From Acidobacteriota bacterium (GTDB taxonomy: Bacteria; Acidobacteriota; Blastocatellia; RBC074): DNA of 64,000 nt. The notes under the pieces were generated by a model. It worked only from the letters and a program-made list of their open reading frames with translations. It had not been told where the DNA came from and made no database searches. The stretch is from contig JAFDVI010000005.1 in the NCBI GenBank assembly GCA_018269055.1, forward strand, positions 165,460 through 229,459. The letters are read 5' to 3'. Below are positions 27,871 to 38,569 of the stretch, piece by piece (position 1 is the stretch's first letter; every line of letters starts with the position of its first letter). The position numbers and the translations under genes were made by a program.

Positions 27871-30273
27871 TCAAGGGGTGGCGGCCAACAGTGCTTTCGC
27901 TTCCTGGACTTCAGGGATATCGGCGTCGGCATCCTTCCAGATTTGCAGGAAATTGCGGTAAGCCGAAAGCGCGCGCTGTTGGTCGCCTTTGCCTTGGTAA
28001 GCCTTTGCCAGGCGAAATTGCGCCAGCGGATAGTTGGGATTGATGCGCAGAATGCGTTCGTATTCGGCAATTGCTTCATCCATCTGCCCAAGTGAAAGAT
28101 AGGCATCGGCCAGACACCCTTCGAATGAATCAACATTCCATTCCAGTGCGCGATGCTGCAATGCAGCGCGGAAATGTTGTAGCGCCTCTTGCGCATGCCC
28201 AAGCCGCAATGCCACAAACCCGCGTTGGTATTCCCACAACCGCAGCATCCCGCGTTCCTTGTATAGTGCAAAAGTCGCAGGTGCAAAGGCCGCTTCACTG
28301 AGTTTTGCGATTGCCGCCGGATCGCGCCGCTCAAACGCCAGCGGAAGCGAATTCCAGACGGACGCCGGGTTGTATTTCAGTTCCTGTTTGATGGCGGCGG
28401 AGGCTCGCGCCAGATCGCCCTGCCGCAAATACAGCCAGCCCAGGCAGTCAAATCCGCGTGCGCGACCGCCATCATCGCGCGCGATTTGAATGAAGCGGCG
28501 ATACTGTTCGATGGCCGCGCGGTACCGCCCCTGCTGAAACCGTAAATGTCCCAAATGAATGATCGCCACGCCCGATTCGGGATTCAGCGCAAGCGCATGT
28601 TGGTAAGCCGCTTCCGCCTCCGCGTATTGTCCAACCCATTGTTCAAGCAGGCCCAAACTATCCCAGGCATTTGGATCATTTGGGGCAAGTTGGATGTAAC
28701 GTTGAAAAGCGCCGCGCGCTTCCTCATTTCGCCCCAGTCGCATGGAAACCGTGCCAAGCACATTGTGCAGGTCTTTCCAGTCGGGGTCGGCTAATAACCC
28801 ACGCTGAATTACCTGCAGCGCTTCTTCGTTGCGGTTCTGTGTTTGTAAGACCCAGCCGAGTCGCTGGTAGGCTTCGGTTTCCATCGGATAGCGCGCCAGC
28901 AAATCTTTATAAATTTCGATGGCGCGCCCCGAATCGTGCGTGGCAGTGGCTTCCCACGCCGTGATGAACAGCCTGTCCTTTTCGCTCAGCCGATCGGAAA
29001 GCGCGAGCGCCTTTTCCAAATGCGGCATCGCTTTTTCGCCTTCTCCCATCCGTACGGCATAAACGTACCCAATGCGCGCGTGCGCCAGTGCAAATTGCGG
29101 GTCGAGCGCGATCGCTTTTTCGAACAGCGAAATGGATTCGTGAAACTGAAACATCTGGGCTTGTTCAAGCGCCAGCGAGTAATACCGGTACGCATCCAGA
29201 TTATTGGTCATCACCGCCGCCAGTCCGCGTTGCGCGTCCGATTCGACCAGAGTCGCATTCAAATGCGTCGCCAGCTTGAGTGAAAGCAGGTCAATTTGCG
29301 TCAGGATTTGCGCGGGCGTATCCGCAATCAACGATTCTGCCGCTTGCAATTGTCCTGTGTGCGCATCGTGCAAAATGACATCAATCCGCACTTTTTCGCC
29401 AATCCGCGCAAACCCGCCGAGGATCATCATGTCGGCTTGCGCACGTCGCGCGATTTCCAAGGCTTCTTCGAGTCCGATTGGTTCTGCGTTTTGATGCCCT
29501 GTGCGGTTGAGCAGCGCCGCCAATTGCTGGCGGCTGAGCAGGGTGAGCCGCTGGAAACGCGACAGGTTGGCGATGAGCATGTCCGCCAGGCCTTCGCGCA
29601 TCCAATCCAGTTCCCGGTCACCAGTGCGGTTTTCAAAATACATCACCGCCACAGGATGTTTGCCCGGCACGCGCGGCAGGGTAAGTTCAATCAACGGAGG
29701 AACCGTGCTTCCACGGCGGTAGAGATATGTGCCAAACGGCAGCGCGAGGATCAGAACAAACGCAGCCAGCAACTTTGGGGAAACGCGCGAGCGAAGAGGA
29801 GTGGTAATTGGACGATCGGACGCTCGGACAATTTGCGTAGGTCCCGAGAACGTGTGGGCCGATTCTTCTGCGCGTTCGTTTTCCCATTCTTCCTCGTACT
29901 CAATTTCAACCGAAGTAACTTGCTCAACTGACAACGTATCATTGTGCGCTTCGACCTCGCCGATAAAACGGTAGCCAGCCTTGGGAAAGGTTTTAATAAA
30001 GCGGGGTTGTTGTGAGTTTTCGCCAAGCGCTTTGCGAATCTCGACGATGCTTTGGACCAACGCATCATCTGTGACCGCCGCGCCCTGCCAGATTTGTTCC
30101 AGTAGTTCCTCTTTGGAAATCAGGCGCGGGCGTTGTTCGATCAGATACAGCAGAACTTGGAGTGTTTTAGGGCGCAGGTAAATCTCGCCGCCGCTCCGTT
30201 TCACCCGTCCGCTGAACGGGTCAAGCTCGGTCTCGGCCAGCCGATAGATTCGCTTGTCCGCCCCTTTACTCAT
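27871..30273 (-). CDS. CadC-like membrane regulator: winged helix, TM, TolB-like and TPR domains
   Basis: 800 aa from the ATG at 30273 (a GTG just before it is also possible). The N-terminal OmpR-type winged helix spans ~residues 10-110 ([20 protein letters not shown], then [12 protein letters not shown]). One TM helix lies at ~170-190 ([18 protein letters not shown]). Next is a TolB/FlgO-like domain ([30 protein letters not shown]), then about 10 TPRs to the end. It has no receiver domain, so it is a one-component sensor: DNA-binding inside, TPR sensor outside. It is divergent from the small excisionase-like gene and the giant SBBP gene, which are plausible targets. Confidence 0.93.
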   Translation of the reverse strand: MSKGADKRIYRLAETELDPFSGRVKRSGGEIYLRPKTLQVLLYLIEQRPRLISKEELLEQIWQGAAVTDDALVQSIVEIRKALGENSQQPRFIKTFPKAGYRFIGEVEAHNDTLSVEQVTSVEIEYEEEWENERAEESAHTFSGPTQIVRASDRPITTPLRSRVSPKLLAAFVLILALPFGTYLYRRGSTVPPLIELTLPRVPGKHPVAVMYFENRTGDRELDWMREGLADMLIANLSRFQRLTLLSRQQLAALLNRTGHQNAEPIGLEEALEIARRAQADMMILGGFARIGEKVRIDVILHDAHTGQLQAAESLIADTPAQILTQIDLLSLKLATHLNATLVESDAQRGLAAVMTNNLDAYRYYSLALEQAQMFQFHESISLFEKAIALDPQFALAHARIGYVYAVRMGEGEKAMPHLEKALALSDRLSEKDRLFITAWEATATHDSGRAIEIYKDLLARYPMETEAYQRLGWVLQTQNRNEEALQVIQRGLLADPDWKDLHNVLGTVSMRLGRNEEARGAFQRYIQLAPNDPNAWDSLGLLEQWVGQYAEAEAAYQHALALNPESGVAIIHLGHLRFQQGRYRAAIEQYRRFIQIARDDGGRARGFDCLGWLYLRQGDLARASAAIKQELKYNPASVWNSLPLAFERRDPAAIAKLSEAAFAPATFALYKERGMLRLWEYQRGFVALRLGHAQEALQHFRAALQHRALEWNVDSFEGCLADAYLSLGQMDEAIAEYERILRINPNYPLAQFRLAKAYQGKGDQQRALSAYRNFLQIWKDADADIPEVQEAKALLAATP

Positions 30274-30380
30274 CACAAATCGTTTATCTTCAGTAAATTT
30301 CGGAAAATTTCGTTGCGTTTCGTTACTTCCTGGGCATGTGCGCCGGATTATAGCACCAGCACAAAAGAGGACTAAACTTC

Positions 30381-30638
30381 ATGAAAATAACGCGCCGCCT
30401 GAAAATCACTGTCACGCAACGCCGCACGGTAGGGAGATTGCCCGTGCGGGCTTTTTGCACGGTTTGTTCGCATCTGGTCGAGACACTTGCTCATCCGCAA
30501 GCCGCCGAGATGTTGGAAATTGACGAACAAGGGATCGCGGAATTGATCGCCGCCGGGCGCATTCACGCGATTGCGTCGGCGGCTGACGGCTGCCAGCGAA
30601 TCTGTCAGGAATCATTATTTGCCCGGAGAAATTTGTAA
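30381..30638 (+). CDS. Small CxxC / excisionase-like protein
   Basis: 85 aa with AGAGGA before the ATG at 30381. FCTVCS offers one cysteine pair. EMLEIDEQGIAELIAAGRIH is the helix-turn-helix shape of excisionase/MerR-like proteins, and CQRIC follows near the C-terminus. Comparable small proteins (basic strand, CxxC, then an excisionase helix pair) are, to my recollection, frequent in Blastocatellia beside large surface-protein genes. A regulatory DNA-binding role is likely but unproven. It precedes the SBBP gene by 35 bp. Confidence 0.7.
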   Translation: MKITRRLKITVTQRRTVGRLPVRAFCTVCSHLVETLAHPQAAEMLEIDEQGIAELIAAGRIHAIASAADGCQRICQESLFARRNL

Positions 30639-30673
30639 GTGCGGTTCCTGGCTCCCCAAAAGAGGAATCAATC

Positions 30674-33600
30674 ATGCGCAGAAAATTAACAATGGGTGTA
30701 TCGCTGTTGGTGTTTTGCCTTAGCCTGGGAGTGCATCTTTACCGGCCTGTGCAGCGCCTGAATTTGCCGCAACCACGCACAAGTTTGTCGCGACCCGACA
30801 GCCAAGCGCGCGTGCGCCTCACCGAGGGGTACGGCAAACTCCCACTCAGTTTTGAAGCGAATCAGGGGCAAACCGACACCGCCGTGAAATTTCGTGCGCG
30901 TGGCAATGGTTATCAACTTTCTCTGACGGCCGCTGAAGCTGTGCTGCAATTGCAGAAAGCAGACAGGAGATTAACGGATAGACAACCGTCCGGCGCTGTT
31001 GGCAATGTTCAATCAGTCAATTCAACCAATCTGAGGATGAAGTTAGTGAACGGCAACCCTGCTGCGCCCGTTGCCGGGCGTGCCATGCTGCCGGGCAAGA
31101 GCAATTACTTCATCGGCGGCGACCCGCGACGGTGGCACACGAATATCCCCAACTACGCGCAAGTGGAATATCAGGATGTCTGGCCGGGAGTGAAGCTGGT
31201 GTATTACGGGAATCAACGCCAACTGGAATATGACTTTGTCGTCGCGCCCGGCGCTGATCCGCGCGCAATCCGGCTGTCGTTCGAAGGTGCGGGCAAAGTC
31301 GGAGTAAATCCTCAAGGGGCGCTGGTCATTCGAATCCCAGGCCCGGCAGGCAGTGAAGTCACAATGCAAAAGCCGCTTATGTATCAGGAAGTGGACGGTA
31401 CGCGGCGGGAAGTTGCAGGCGGCTATGTTGTCGTGGGACAGCAAGTGCGGTTTGCCGTTGCCGATTATGACGCCAGCCTGCCGCTGGTGATTGATCCGGT
31501 GCTGACTTACTCCACCTATCTCGGCGGCAGTCTCGATGACGAAGGGCGCGCCATTGCGGTGGATGCGGCGGGCAATGCTTACGTCACGGGCGGCACCAGT
31601 TCGGCCAATTTCCCCACGGCCAACGCGCTCGATGCCACCAACACGGCGCGCGAACGCAGCGCCTTTGTGAGCAAACTCAACGCGGCGGGCACGGCTTTGA
31701 TTTACTCCACCTACCTCGGCGGCAACAGCAGCGACGAAGGCTATGGCATTGCGGTGGATGCCGGCGGCAACGCTTACGTGACGGGCGTGACGCGCTCGTC
31801 CGACTTCCCGCTTAAAAATCCGCTGCAGTCAGCGCCCGGCGGCGGCGATGACGCCTTTGTCGTCAAGCTCAATCCGGCGGGTTCCGCGTTGGTCTATGCC
31901 AGCTTTCTCGGCGGCAGCGAGGAAGACGGCGGACAAGGCATAGCGGTGGACGCGGCAGGCAATGCTTATCTGACGGGCTACACGCGCTCGACCAACTTTC
32001 CCACGGCCAATCCGTTGCAGGCGAACAACGCGGGCGGCGGCAATCGTGACGCCTTCATCACGAAGTTGAACCCCGCGGGCACGGCGCTGGTCTATTCGAC
32101 TTACCTGGGCGGCAGCAGCGGCGACGAAGGCCGAGGCATTGCCGTGGATGCGGCGGGCAACGCGCACGTGGCGGGACAGACTTTCTCCACCAATTTCCGC
32201 ACGGTCAATCCGCTGCAACCGGCGATGGGCGGCGGCTCGGAAGACGCTTTCGTCGCCAAGCTCAATCCGGCGGGCTCGGCGCTGGTCTATTCCACTTACC
32301 TGGGCGGCAACGCCAGCGACGTGGGCAATGGCATCGCGCTCGACTCACTGGGCCTCGCTTACGTGGTGGGCACAACCGCGTCGCCCAATTTCCCACGGAA
32401 GGAGCCGTTCCAAAATACGTTCGGCGGCCAGACCGATGCCTTTATCACGTGCCTAACCCCCTCTGGCGCGGTGCTGATTTACTCCACTTTCCTGGGCGGC
32501 AGCGGCAGCGATTTGGGACAAGGTATCGCCCTTGACATACAAGGCAACGCGCACGTCACGGGCTTCACCGATTCCGCCAATTTCCCGCTGGTTAATCCCG
32601 TGCAAACCAAGCTCAACGGAACGGGCAGCGCCGGTTACGACGCCTACGCGGCCAAATTCAATTCCATCGGCTCGGCGTTGCTCTTCTCCACCTATGTCGG
32701 CGGGAGCGATGAAGAGGACGGCTACGCCATCGCGCTTGATTCGGTCGGCAATATCTATCTGACGGGGCGCACGACTTCGACCAACTATCCAATCAAGACG
32801 CCAGTGCAGAACACACTGAGCGGCGTCGGCGATGTCTTCGTCACGAAAATCTCCGAAATCTCCACGCCGCCGACGCCAACGCCGACTGCAACGCCAACAC
32901 CGACGCCAACGCCGACTGCAACGCCAACACCGACGCCCACGCCCACACCTTCACCTTCACCCGCCGCCGTGCGCGTGGACAGCGCGCGCAAGACCTGCAC
33001 GCCCACGGACGCCTATCCGCGCATCGCCGCACAAGCCGCTGCCGGGCCGAATTTCGGCGCCATCCCGGAACAAGCGCCCACAACGCTGAACTGTCTGGTC
33101 GAAGCCGATGTGACCTTGGACGGCATCTCAGGCAACACGGGGCCAGTCACACTGACGATCATTGATGGGTTTTCGCCGGGACTGTTCTTTGATCGGTTGC
33201 AAGCCTCCGCCCCGCCGCTCAGCGTCGCCGGTTACACCAACAACGTCGTGACATTCAATCCGCTGACATTGCAATTGCCGCCGCAAACGGCGCTGCAAAG
33301 CTTCCACATCGTTTTCACGTATTTCGCCTTTCTCAACGATCTGGCCGAGCAGCGCAATCCGCAGCAGGATTGCATCACGCTACGTTTCACCAACCCGCAG
33401 ACGGGCGGCGTATTGCTCGAACGCGGTGGCATCTGCGCCGACACCAACGTGCTCGTCCCGCGCCTGGAACTGGAAAAATACGGCAGCCCGACCAGCGGCT
33501 TGCCGGGCGACACGCTGAGCTTCACGTTGTTGGCGCGCAACCCCGGCAACATCTTTTTGCAATCCGTGGATGTGGACGCGCTACTGCCGAACAACACGAC

Positions 33601-36600
33601 GCTCGTGCCCGGCAGCGTTGATCCGCCACCGACGCGCATCATCGGCAATCGCATCGAGTGGCGCGGCTTCGGCCCACTCAATGTGGGCGGCGCGTTGTTG
33701 TTCAACTACTCCGTCACGATTGACGCCAACACGCCCGCGAACGCCAAGCTCACCGATCAAGGTTTCGCCCACGCGACAACGCCAGACTTTGCCAACGCGG
33801 GCACGCGACAACTCAACGCCGCCTCGAATATCGTCACGGTCATGGTGATGTCTGTGCGCGCCAGCATTGACCTGACGCTGACGCCTGTGCCCACTGCGGG
33901 CTGTCCGCTGACAACGATCAACTACACAGCCAGAGTGACGAACACCGGCCAGGTCACGTTGGATCGCGTCCGGCTGATCGTTACGCAAAGCACGGAATCG
34001 GTCGCGGGCAATCCAACGTATCCGCTCGAACTCGACTCGCTCGCGCCCAGCGAATCCAGAACTATTCCCTACAAAGGTCGGATCGGGCTGAAGCAAAAAG
34101 GCGTGCTGGTGGATGTCGCCACGGTCATTGGCCGTCCGGTCAACAACGGTGTGCAAGTGTCGGATTTGGTGGGAAAGGTAGCGACCGCCAGCGTGCGTGT
34201 GTCACCACCCGCGATTTCGAAAATCACGCCCGCGTTTGCGCCAGCGGGCAGCAGTGAGTTGGAACTGAAGATCGAAGGCGTCTGTTTTGTGCCGCAGACA
34301 GTCGTCAGCTTTCCGCCCAGCGCGGGCATCGCAGTGATTGATCCTACACCGCCCGATTTCGGCTTTGTTGGCACGAGCGAATTGCGACGGCGCGTCAACA
34401 TTCGCACGGACGCCGCACCCGGTGAACGCGAAATGTTCGTCACCAATCCCAACGGTGACAGCGGCGGGCAACGGCCCTTCAACATTTTTTCTGTAACAGG
34501 CGCACCAGCGATCATTGACGCCGCGCCCGCGAATCTGGATTTCGGCAATGTATCAACCGGGCAGAGCAAAGATCTGATGTTGATCGTGCGCAACACAGGA
34601 CAGGCCACTCTTACGCTTCATCCCAGCGGCAGCAATAACTTGCGCTTCACGGTGATTTCGCCCGCCTTGCCTGTATCCATCACGGCGGGCGCGCAGCAAA
34701 TTCTGACTGTGCGCTTTGCTCCGGCAGCGCCGGGTGCACAAATGGGCATGTTGACGATCAACAGCAACGCAGCAAACCATCCGAGCCTGGCGATTGCCCT
34801 CAATGGCGAAGGCGTTGGCACGCCCGCTATAACCGCGTCGTCCACCGACCTGGATTTTGGCAGCGCTGTTTTAGGGCAAACCGTCGGGCGGACGATCAGG
34901 TTAGATAATCCGGGCACTGCGAGTTTGAGTATCTATGCCGTCACGAGCAGCAATCCGAGTTTTTCCGCGACGCTTCCCGCCGCCACCTTACCGCTAATCA
35001 TCCCGGCAGGTGGAGCGATCACCATTCCCGTTTTCTTCAAGCCCACGTCCAGCGGCATTCATACCGGCACACTGTTGATCGCCAGCAATGCGACGGACAA
35101 AAACACGCTGGCCTTAAAGGCGCGCGGCGAGACGTTGGGGGAAATTCTGGCGACAGACGACGGTACTGTGGAGACGGGCGCATTGCTGGATGGTTTGATC
35201 ATCGTCAACCGCCTCACGCCGCTCCGCTATCCGGCAACACTGCGCGGCCTGCGCATCTTCTTTGCGCAATTTCAGGGTTTGCCTTCTCCTGTCGGCGAAC
35301 AAATCCGGCTGATTGTCTTTGCCGACCCGGCGAGCAGCGGGCAACCGCCTGCCAATCCCACACTGCTGGTCAACCAGATGGTGACCATCCCGTCCATTCC
35401 AGCCAACGGCGGATTCGTTGATTTTCCGATCGGCGCCACATTTGCCGCAGCAACAGAGGCAAGGGCAGTGCCCGATAGTTTGACAATTGAACAAGGAGAT
35501 ATTTACGTGGGTTTCCAGGCGCCGCGTCCGGCGCGCGGCGTAGTTTTCGCCGCCGATTCCAACGGGCCACAACAACAACGCGCCTTCTTTTCCACCAATG
35601 ACGGCAGCAGCTATGCGAAGCTCACTGGTTTGCAAGTTCAGCCAGGCGCAATCACACCCGTCAACATCATGACGCAGGCGGCAATCGGTGGTGTTGGAGT
35701 TTGCAGTTACACGATCAACCCTAACGGGCAGGTGTTCGGCCAACCCGGCGGCGGCGGCGCTGTCACGGTGACGACCCAAGGCGGCTGCGGCTGGACGGCC
35801 AGCAGCAGTAGCGACTGGGTCAGTTTTCCACCGAATAACGGCGGCACAGGTTCAGGCACCGTCAATTTTTCGGTGGCCGCCGGAAACGTCCCCCGTCAGG
35901 CGGTGGTGACGATTGCGGGACAAAACTTCATCGTCGCGCAAGCCGAGCAGGTCGCCAGCGTATCCAGCGCCAGCTATGAACGTTTAGGATTGGCCAGCGA
36001 AGCAATTGCTGCCGCTTATGGCGGATCGTTGGCTGCGACGGTTCAAAGCGCCACGGGCGTTCCACTGCCGACCTCGTTGGCGGGGACGACAGTCAAAGTT
36101 CGGGATGCCATTGGGGGGGAACTTTTCGCGCCGCTCTTCTTTGTTTCGCCGGGGCAAGTCAATTTTCTGTTGCCACCCGGCCTGGCTCCCGGAATGGCAA
36201 CTGTGACCATCACCAATGGCAGCGGCACGAGTACAATCGGCGCTGTTGTGAATGATGTCGTCGCGCCGGGCCTTTTTGCCGCCAACGCCAACGGGCAAGG
36301 CGTCGCCGCCGCTGTGGTGTTACGAATTAAAGCGAATGGCGTGCAGAGTTACGAACCCATCGCGACCTTCGATCCGGCGCAAAACAAATTCGTCGCCGCG
36401 CCGATTGACCTGGGACCGGAGGGCGAACAAGTCTTTTTGCTGTTGTTTGGCACCGGATTCCGCAATCGCAGTGCGCTGGCAGGTGTGAGTTTGACCATTG
36501 GCGGCCTGAATTCGGAGGTGAGTTACGCCGGACCGCAAGGCGATTTCGTGGGACTGGATCAGATCAACGCGCGATTGTCGCGCAATTTGATGGGGCGCGG

Positions 36601-36667
36601 CGAAATGGATGTGCTGCTGACAGTGGATGGAAAGGCAGCCAATATCGTCAAGGTCAACATTCGTTAA
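30674..36667 (+). CDS. Giant secreted SBBP-repeat protein with TIGR03437 C-terminus
   Basis: 1997 aa with AGAGGA upstream and an N-terminal signal (TMGVSLLVFCLSLGVHLY). Order: an SBBP-associated N-terminal domain (~45-275, LSFEANQGQTDTAVKFRARG); seven or more SBBP repeats (~277-730, YSTYLGG...GIAVDAAGNAYVTG); a Pro-Thr linker (~730-762); DUF11/CARDB-like beta domains (~790-1170); a TIG-like domain (~1177-1270); two choice-of-anchor D domains (~1280 and ~1385, LDFGNVSTGQ and LDFGSAVLGQ); a BACON-like domain (~1675-1757); and the Solibacter-type TIGR03437 domain (~1760-1997). It has no LPxTG motif, PEP-CTERM or visible catalytic site. It is probably a surface or extracellular beta-propeller/adhesin-like protein. 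Confidence 0.95.
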   Translation: MRRKLTMGVSLLVFCLSLGVHLYRPVQRLNLPQPRTSLSRPDSQARVRLTEGYGKLPLSFEANQGQTDTAVKFRARGNGYQLSLTAAEAVLQLQKADRRLTDRQPSGAVGNVQSVNSTNLRMKLVNGNPAAPVAGRAMLPGKSNYFIGGDPRRWHTNIPNYAQVEYQDVWPGVKLVYYGNQRQLEYDFVVAPGADPRAIRLSFEGAGKVGVNPQGALVIRIPGPAGSEVTMQKPLMYQEVDGTRREVAGGYVVVGQQVRFAVADYDASLPLVIDPVLTYSTYLGGSLDDEGRAIAVDAAGNAYVTGGTSSANFPTANALDATNTARERSAFVSKLNAAGTALIYSTYLGGNSSDEGYGIAVDAGGNAYVTGVTRSSDFPLKNPLQSAPGGGDDAFVVKLNPAGSALVYASFLGGSEEDGGQGIAVDAAGNAYLTGYTRSTNFPTANPLQANNAGGGNRDAFITKLNPAGTALVYSTYLGGSSGDEGRGIAVDAAGNAHVAGQTFSTNFRTVNPLQPAMGGGSEDAFVAKLNPAGSALVYSTYLGGNASDVGNGIALDSLGLAYVVGTTASPNFPRKEPFQNTFGGQTDAFITCLTPSGAVLIYSTFLGGSGSDLGQGIALDIQGNAHVTGFTDSANFPLVNPVQTKLNGTGSAGYDAYAAKFNSIGSALLFSTYVGGSDEEDGYAIALDSVGNIYLTGRTTSTNYPIKTPVQNTLSGVGDVFVTKISEISTPPTPTPTATPTPTPTPTATPTPTPTPTPSPSPAAVRVDSARKTCTPTDAYPRIAAQAAAGPNFGAIPEQAPTTLNCLVEADVTLDGISGNTGPVTLTIIDGFSPGLFFDRLQASAPPLSVAGYTNNVVTFNPLTLQLPPQTALQSFHIVFTYFAFLNDLAEQRNPQQDCITLRFTNPQTGGVLLERGGICADTNVLVPRLELEKYGSPTSGLPGDTLSFTLLARNPGNIFLQSVDVDALLPNNTTLVPGSVDPPPTRIIGNRIEWRGFGPLNVGGALLFNYSVTIDANTPANAKLTDQGFAHATTPDFANAGTRQLNAASNIVTVMVMSVRASIDLTLTPVPTAGCPLTTINYTARVTNTGQVTLDRVRLIVTQSTESVAGNPTYPLELDSLAPSESRTIPYKGRIGLKQKGVLVDVATVIGRPVNNGVQVSDLVGKVATASVRVSPPAISKITPAFAPAGSSELELKIEGVCFVPQTVVSFPPSAGIAVIDPTPPDFGFVGTSELRRRVNIRTDAAPGEREMFVTNPNGDSGGQRPFNIFSVTGAPAIIDAAPANLDFGNVSTGQSKDLMLIVRNTGQATLTLHPSGSNNLRFTVISPALPVSITAGAQQILTVRFAPAAPGAQMGMLTINSNAANHPSLAIALNGEGVGTPAITASSTDLDFGSAVLGQTVGRTIRLDNPGTASLSIYAVTSSNPSFSATLPAATLPLIIPAGGAITIPVFFKPTSSGIHTGTLLIASNATDKNTLALKARGETLGEILATDDGTVETGALLDGLIIVNRLTPLRYPATLRGLRIFFAQFQGLPSPVGEQIRLIVFADPASSGQPPANPTLLVNQMVTIPSIPANGGFVDFPIGATFAAATEARAVPDSLTIEQGDIYVGFQAPRPARGVVFAADSNGPQQQRAFFSTNDGSSYAKLTGLQVQPGAITPVNIMTQAAIGGVGVCSYTINPNGQVFGQPGGGGAVTVTTQGGCGWTASSSSDWVSFPPNNGGTGSGTVNFSVAAGNVPRQAVVTIAGQNFIVAQAEQVASVSSASYERLGLASEAIAAAYGGSLAATVQSATGVPLPTSLAGTTVKVRDAIGGELFAPLFFVSPGQVNFLLPPGLAPGMATVTITNGSGTSTIGAVVNDVVAPGLFAANANGQGVAAAVVLRIKANGVQSYEPIATFDPAQNKFVAAPIDLGPEGEQVFLLLFGTGFRNRSALAGVSLTIGGLNSEVSYAGPQGDFVGLDQINARLSRNLMGRGEMDVLLTVDGKAANIVKVNIR
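31500..32860 (+). repeat. SBBP coding repeats
   Basis: Tandem coding units of about 180-190 bp, each translating to a Y-STYLGG...G-IAVD-AGNAYVTG unit of ~60 aa. The copies have drifted in DNA and protein, so they are old coding repeats rather than a satellite. Confidence 0.85.
32865..32957 (+). repeat. Pro-Thr linker microrepeat
   Basis: Tandem CCAACGCCGAC / GCAACGCCAAC units encode a PTPTATPTPTP linker. The block is repeated as two nearly identical halves, so it is prone to length change by slippage. Confidence 0.85.
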
Positions 36668-36695
36668 AATCAAAAGTTTCGCCTTCAAAATCCTG

Positions 36696-36750
36696 CGCCG
36701 AACACATCAGGCTTTCAGATTTTCTTTCAGAAAGCCAAATGTGTTCGGCG
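36696..36750. terminator. Strong hairpin between convergent genes
   Basis: CGCCGAACACAT (36696-36707) pairs with ATGTGTTCGGCG (36739-36750), and inside it AGGCTTTC pairs with GAAAGCC. It lies 29 bp past the SBBP stop and 44 bp before the end of the convergent SMP-30 gene. No long T run follows, so it may stop or protect transcripts from both sides. Confidence 0.55.
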
Positions 36751-36793
36751 TCTTCGCTTGATGCAGGGCGCTTGTGGGGCAACCGTTTACTGA

Positions 36794-38479
36794 TTATTGC
36801 CGGCTGGCAATTTCTTTTGGACGAATGCCTGCAACGTTCAGCCGCATTTTGTACAGCCCGCTGCGAGCGCACAAATACAGCGTCTTTCCATCCTCATCAC
36901 CCCAAGCCATATTGTGAACATGCTTTGGCGCGATGATCGTGCCCAGGTGTTTGCCTTCCGCTGAAAGCACCCACAAGCCGCCGGGGCCGGAAACGTACAA
37001 GTTACCTTCCTGATCTACTTTGATGCCGTCAAGCGCGTCTTCTCCGGGAGCCGAAGTCATATCGAAAAACAGCTTACCGTTTTTAACCGTGCCTTCCGGC
37101 GTCAATTCATATCGCATAACGACTTTCTTTTTTTCGTCCCAGTTTCCGACGTACAGGTATTTTTCATCCGGCGAAAGCGCGATGCCGTTCGGCCCGCTGA
37201 GTTCTTTGGTCAGCAATTGCAGTTTTCCACCACGCAGCGAATACACGCCGCTGAAGGAAAGCTCTTTGCGCGGGTCGTCGTAAAACTTGGGCAGTCCAAA
37301 TGGCGGATCGGTGAAAAACAGCGTTCCGTCGGAACTGTACACCAAGTCATTCGGGCTGTTCAGTCGCTTGCCTTCAAACTTGTCTGCCAGAACGGTTTCG
37401 CTTCCGTATTTTTCGAGCAACACAATGCGACGATTTCCGTGCTGGTTGATGGTCAGTTGCCCGTGACCACCCAGCGTCAACCCGTTCGATCCCGGTTGAC
37501 CGTATTCGGCGATGTCCGCGCCGCTGTATCCACTCTGCTGTTTGAACACTTCCAGTTTGCCCGCGTCGTTGCCGTTCGGCGTATAGCTCCAAATCACGTT
37601 GCTGTTCGGGTCGCTGAACAGCAAATGACTTTTGGTCATTTGATCACCCGCCACCCAAATCGGCCCTTCGGTGAATTTGAAGCCTTCGGCCAGTTTGAAG
37701 ATTTTCGGATTCGGACCAACGATGGCTTCCATCACGGGATCGTTTTTGATGATCTGCACGTTGACTTCGCTGGGAATCAGCGCCAGCGGCGCATTCGAGC
37801 CTTCAGATAAATGATAAAAATCCAGCTTCGCTTCGCGCACCCAGATGAAATTCGTCGGCGGATTGGAAATCGGCCCGTTGATGCCAAAAATCGCCAGTTG
37901 AATCTGTTGTCCCGGTTTGACGTTGCGGCCAACGACAAGGCGATTCGGCGCGTTCCAGCCTGAAACGACCGAACCACCCATCTGCCCCAGATAGCGGGTC
38001 AATTCGCCGTCTACCCAAACCTCGGCGTAATCATCCAGCGCCGTTTGAAAGACCACTGTCGAACCGGTCGGATCGAAATCGCCCACGCGTTCCGGAATCG
38101 TTAGCTTGATGCGGTACCAGTTGAAACAGAGTCGTCCAGTGGAACGTCGCGATTCCAGGGACGAAGCCGGAATCGCTTCCCAGTTGGAATCGTCGAAATC
38201 CGCCGGGCCGGCTTTCGGCGTGTAATCGTATGTGCGATTCGGCGCGCCGGTCGGCTGTTTGTCCGCGCCGGGAGATTTGAAATCCACTTCAACGATTTTG
38301 GTGTCACTGTATCGCCACTGCCCCTTGACCAGTTTTGCGCCTTCATCCGTCGCCAGGTTGATCGTCGCGCCAGGTTTCGTTGTTGGAACTGATTCTTGTC
38401 CCTGCGCCAATGCCGTCAACACGCCAACGACCAGCGCGGTCAGCAAGCCCAATCGCTTTTTTGAAAACCAAACTTTCAT
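36794..38479 (-). CDS. Secreted SMP-30/gluconolactonase protein with N-terminal jelly-roll domain
   Basis: 561 aa with GAGGAGA before the ATG at 38479 and a signal peptide (LLTALVVGVLTALAQGQ). Residues ~50-245 form a galactose-binding-like jelly roll (FDDSNWEAIP, YRIKLTIPERVGDF, VWVDGELTRYLGQ) as seen in glycoside-hydrolase accessory domains. The SMP-30 propeller follows (EGPIWVAGDQ, NSPNDLVYSSDGTLFFTDPP, PNGIALSPDEKYLYVGNWD, DGIKVDQEGNLYVSGPGG). It probably hydrolyses a sugar lactone or related ester outside the cytoplasm, with substrate binding helped by the extra domain. It is the last of three minus-strand genes (spondin, GlcG-cupin, this one). Confidence 0.92.
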   Translation of the reverse strand: MKVWFSKKRLGLLTALVVGVLTALAQGQESVPTTKPGATINLATDEGAKLVKGQWRYSDTKIVEVDFKSPGADKQPTGAPNRTYDYTPKAGPADFDDSNWEAIPASSLESRRSTGRLCFNWYRIKLTIPERVGDFDPTGSTVVFQTALDDYAEVWVDGELTRYLGQMGGSVVSGWNAPNRLVVGRNVKPGQQIQLAIFGINGPISNPPTNFIWVREAKLDFYHLSEGSNAPLALIPSEVNVQIIKNDPVMEAIVGPNPKIFKLAEGFKFTEGPIWVAGDQMTKSHLLFSDPNSNVIWSYTPNGNDAGKLEVFKQQSGYSGADIAEYGQPGSNGLTLGGHGQLTINQHGNRRIVLLEKYGSETVLADKFEGKRLNSPNDLVYSSDGTLFFTDPPFGLPKFYDDPRKELSFSGVYSLRGGKLQLLTKELSGPNGIALSPDEKYLYVGNWDEKKKVVMRYELTPEGTVKNGKLFFDMTSAPGEDALDGIKVDQEGNLYVSGPGGLWVLSAEGKHLGTIIAPKHVHNMAWGDEDGKTLYLCARSGLYKMRLNVAGIRPKEIASRQ

Positions 38480-38497
38480 ATTTTTCTCCTCAAAAAA

Positions 38498-38568
38498 GTT
38501 TAGAGTTCAAGCTTTAGCTTGATGACTTTTGCCCGAGCAAGCGGCAGGCTGAAGCCTGAACTCCAAAC
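38498..38568. repeat. Inverted pair of short palindromes in an operon gap
   Basis: The left arm 38498-38521 and right arm 38545-38568 are near-complementary 24-mers. Each is itself palindromic (TCAAGCT...AGCTTGA; TTCAGGCT...AGCCTGAA). The outer ends are GTTT and AAAC rather than GTAG and CTAC. The element fills the gap from 1 bp after the upstream gene's stop to just before the next gene's GAGGAG. Confidence 0.65.
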
Positions 38569-38569
38569 G

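Noticed and set aside
31500..32860. Regular DNA repeats considered as a CRISPR array
   Set aside because: Units are ~180 bp, coding and drifted, and match SBBP protein repeats; there are no short identical repeats with unique spacers and no cas genes.
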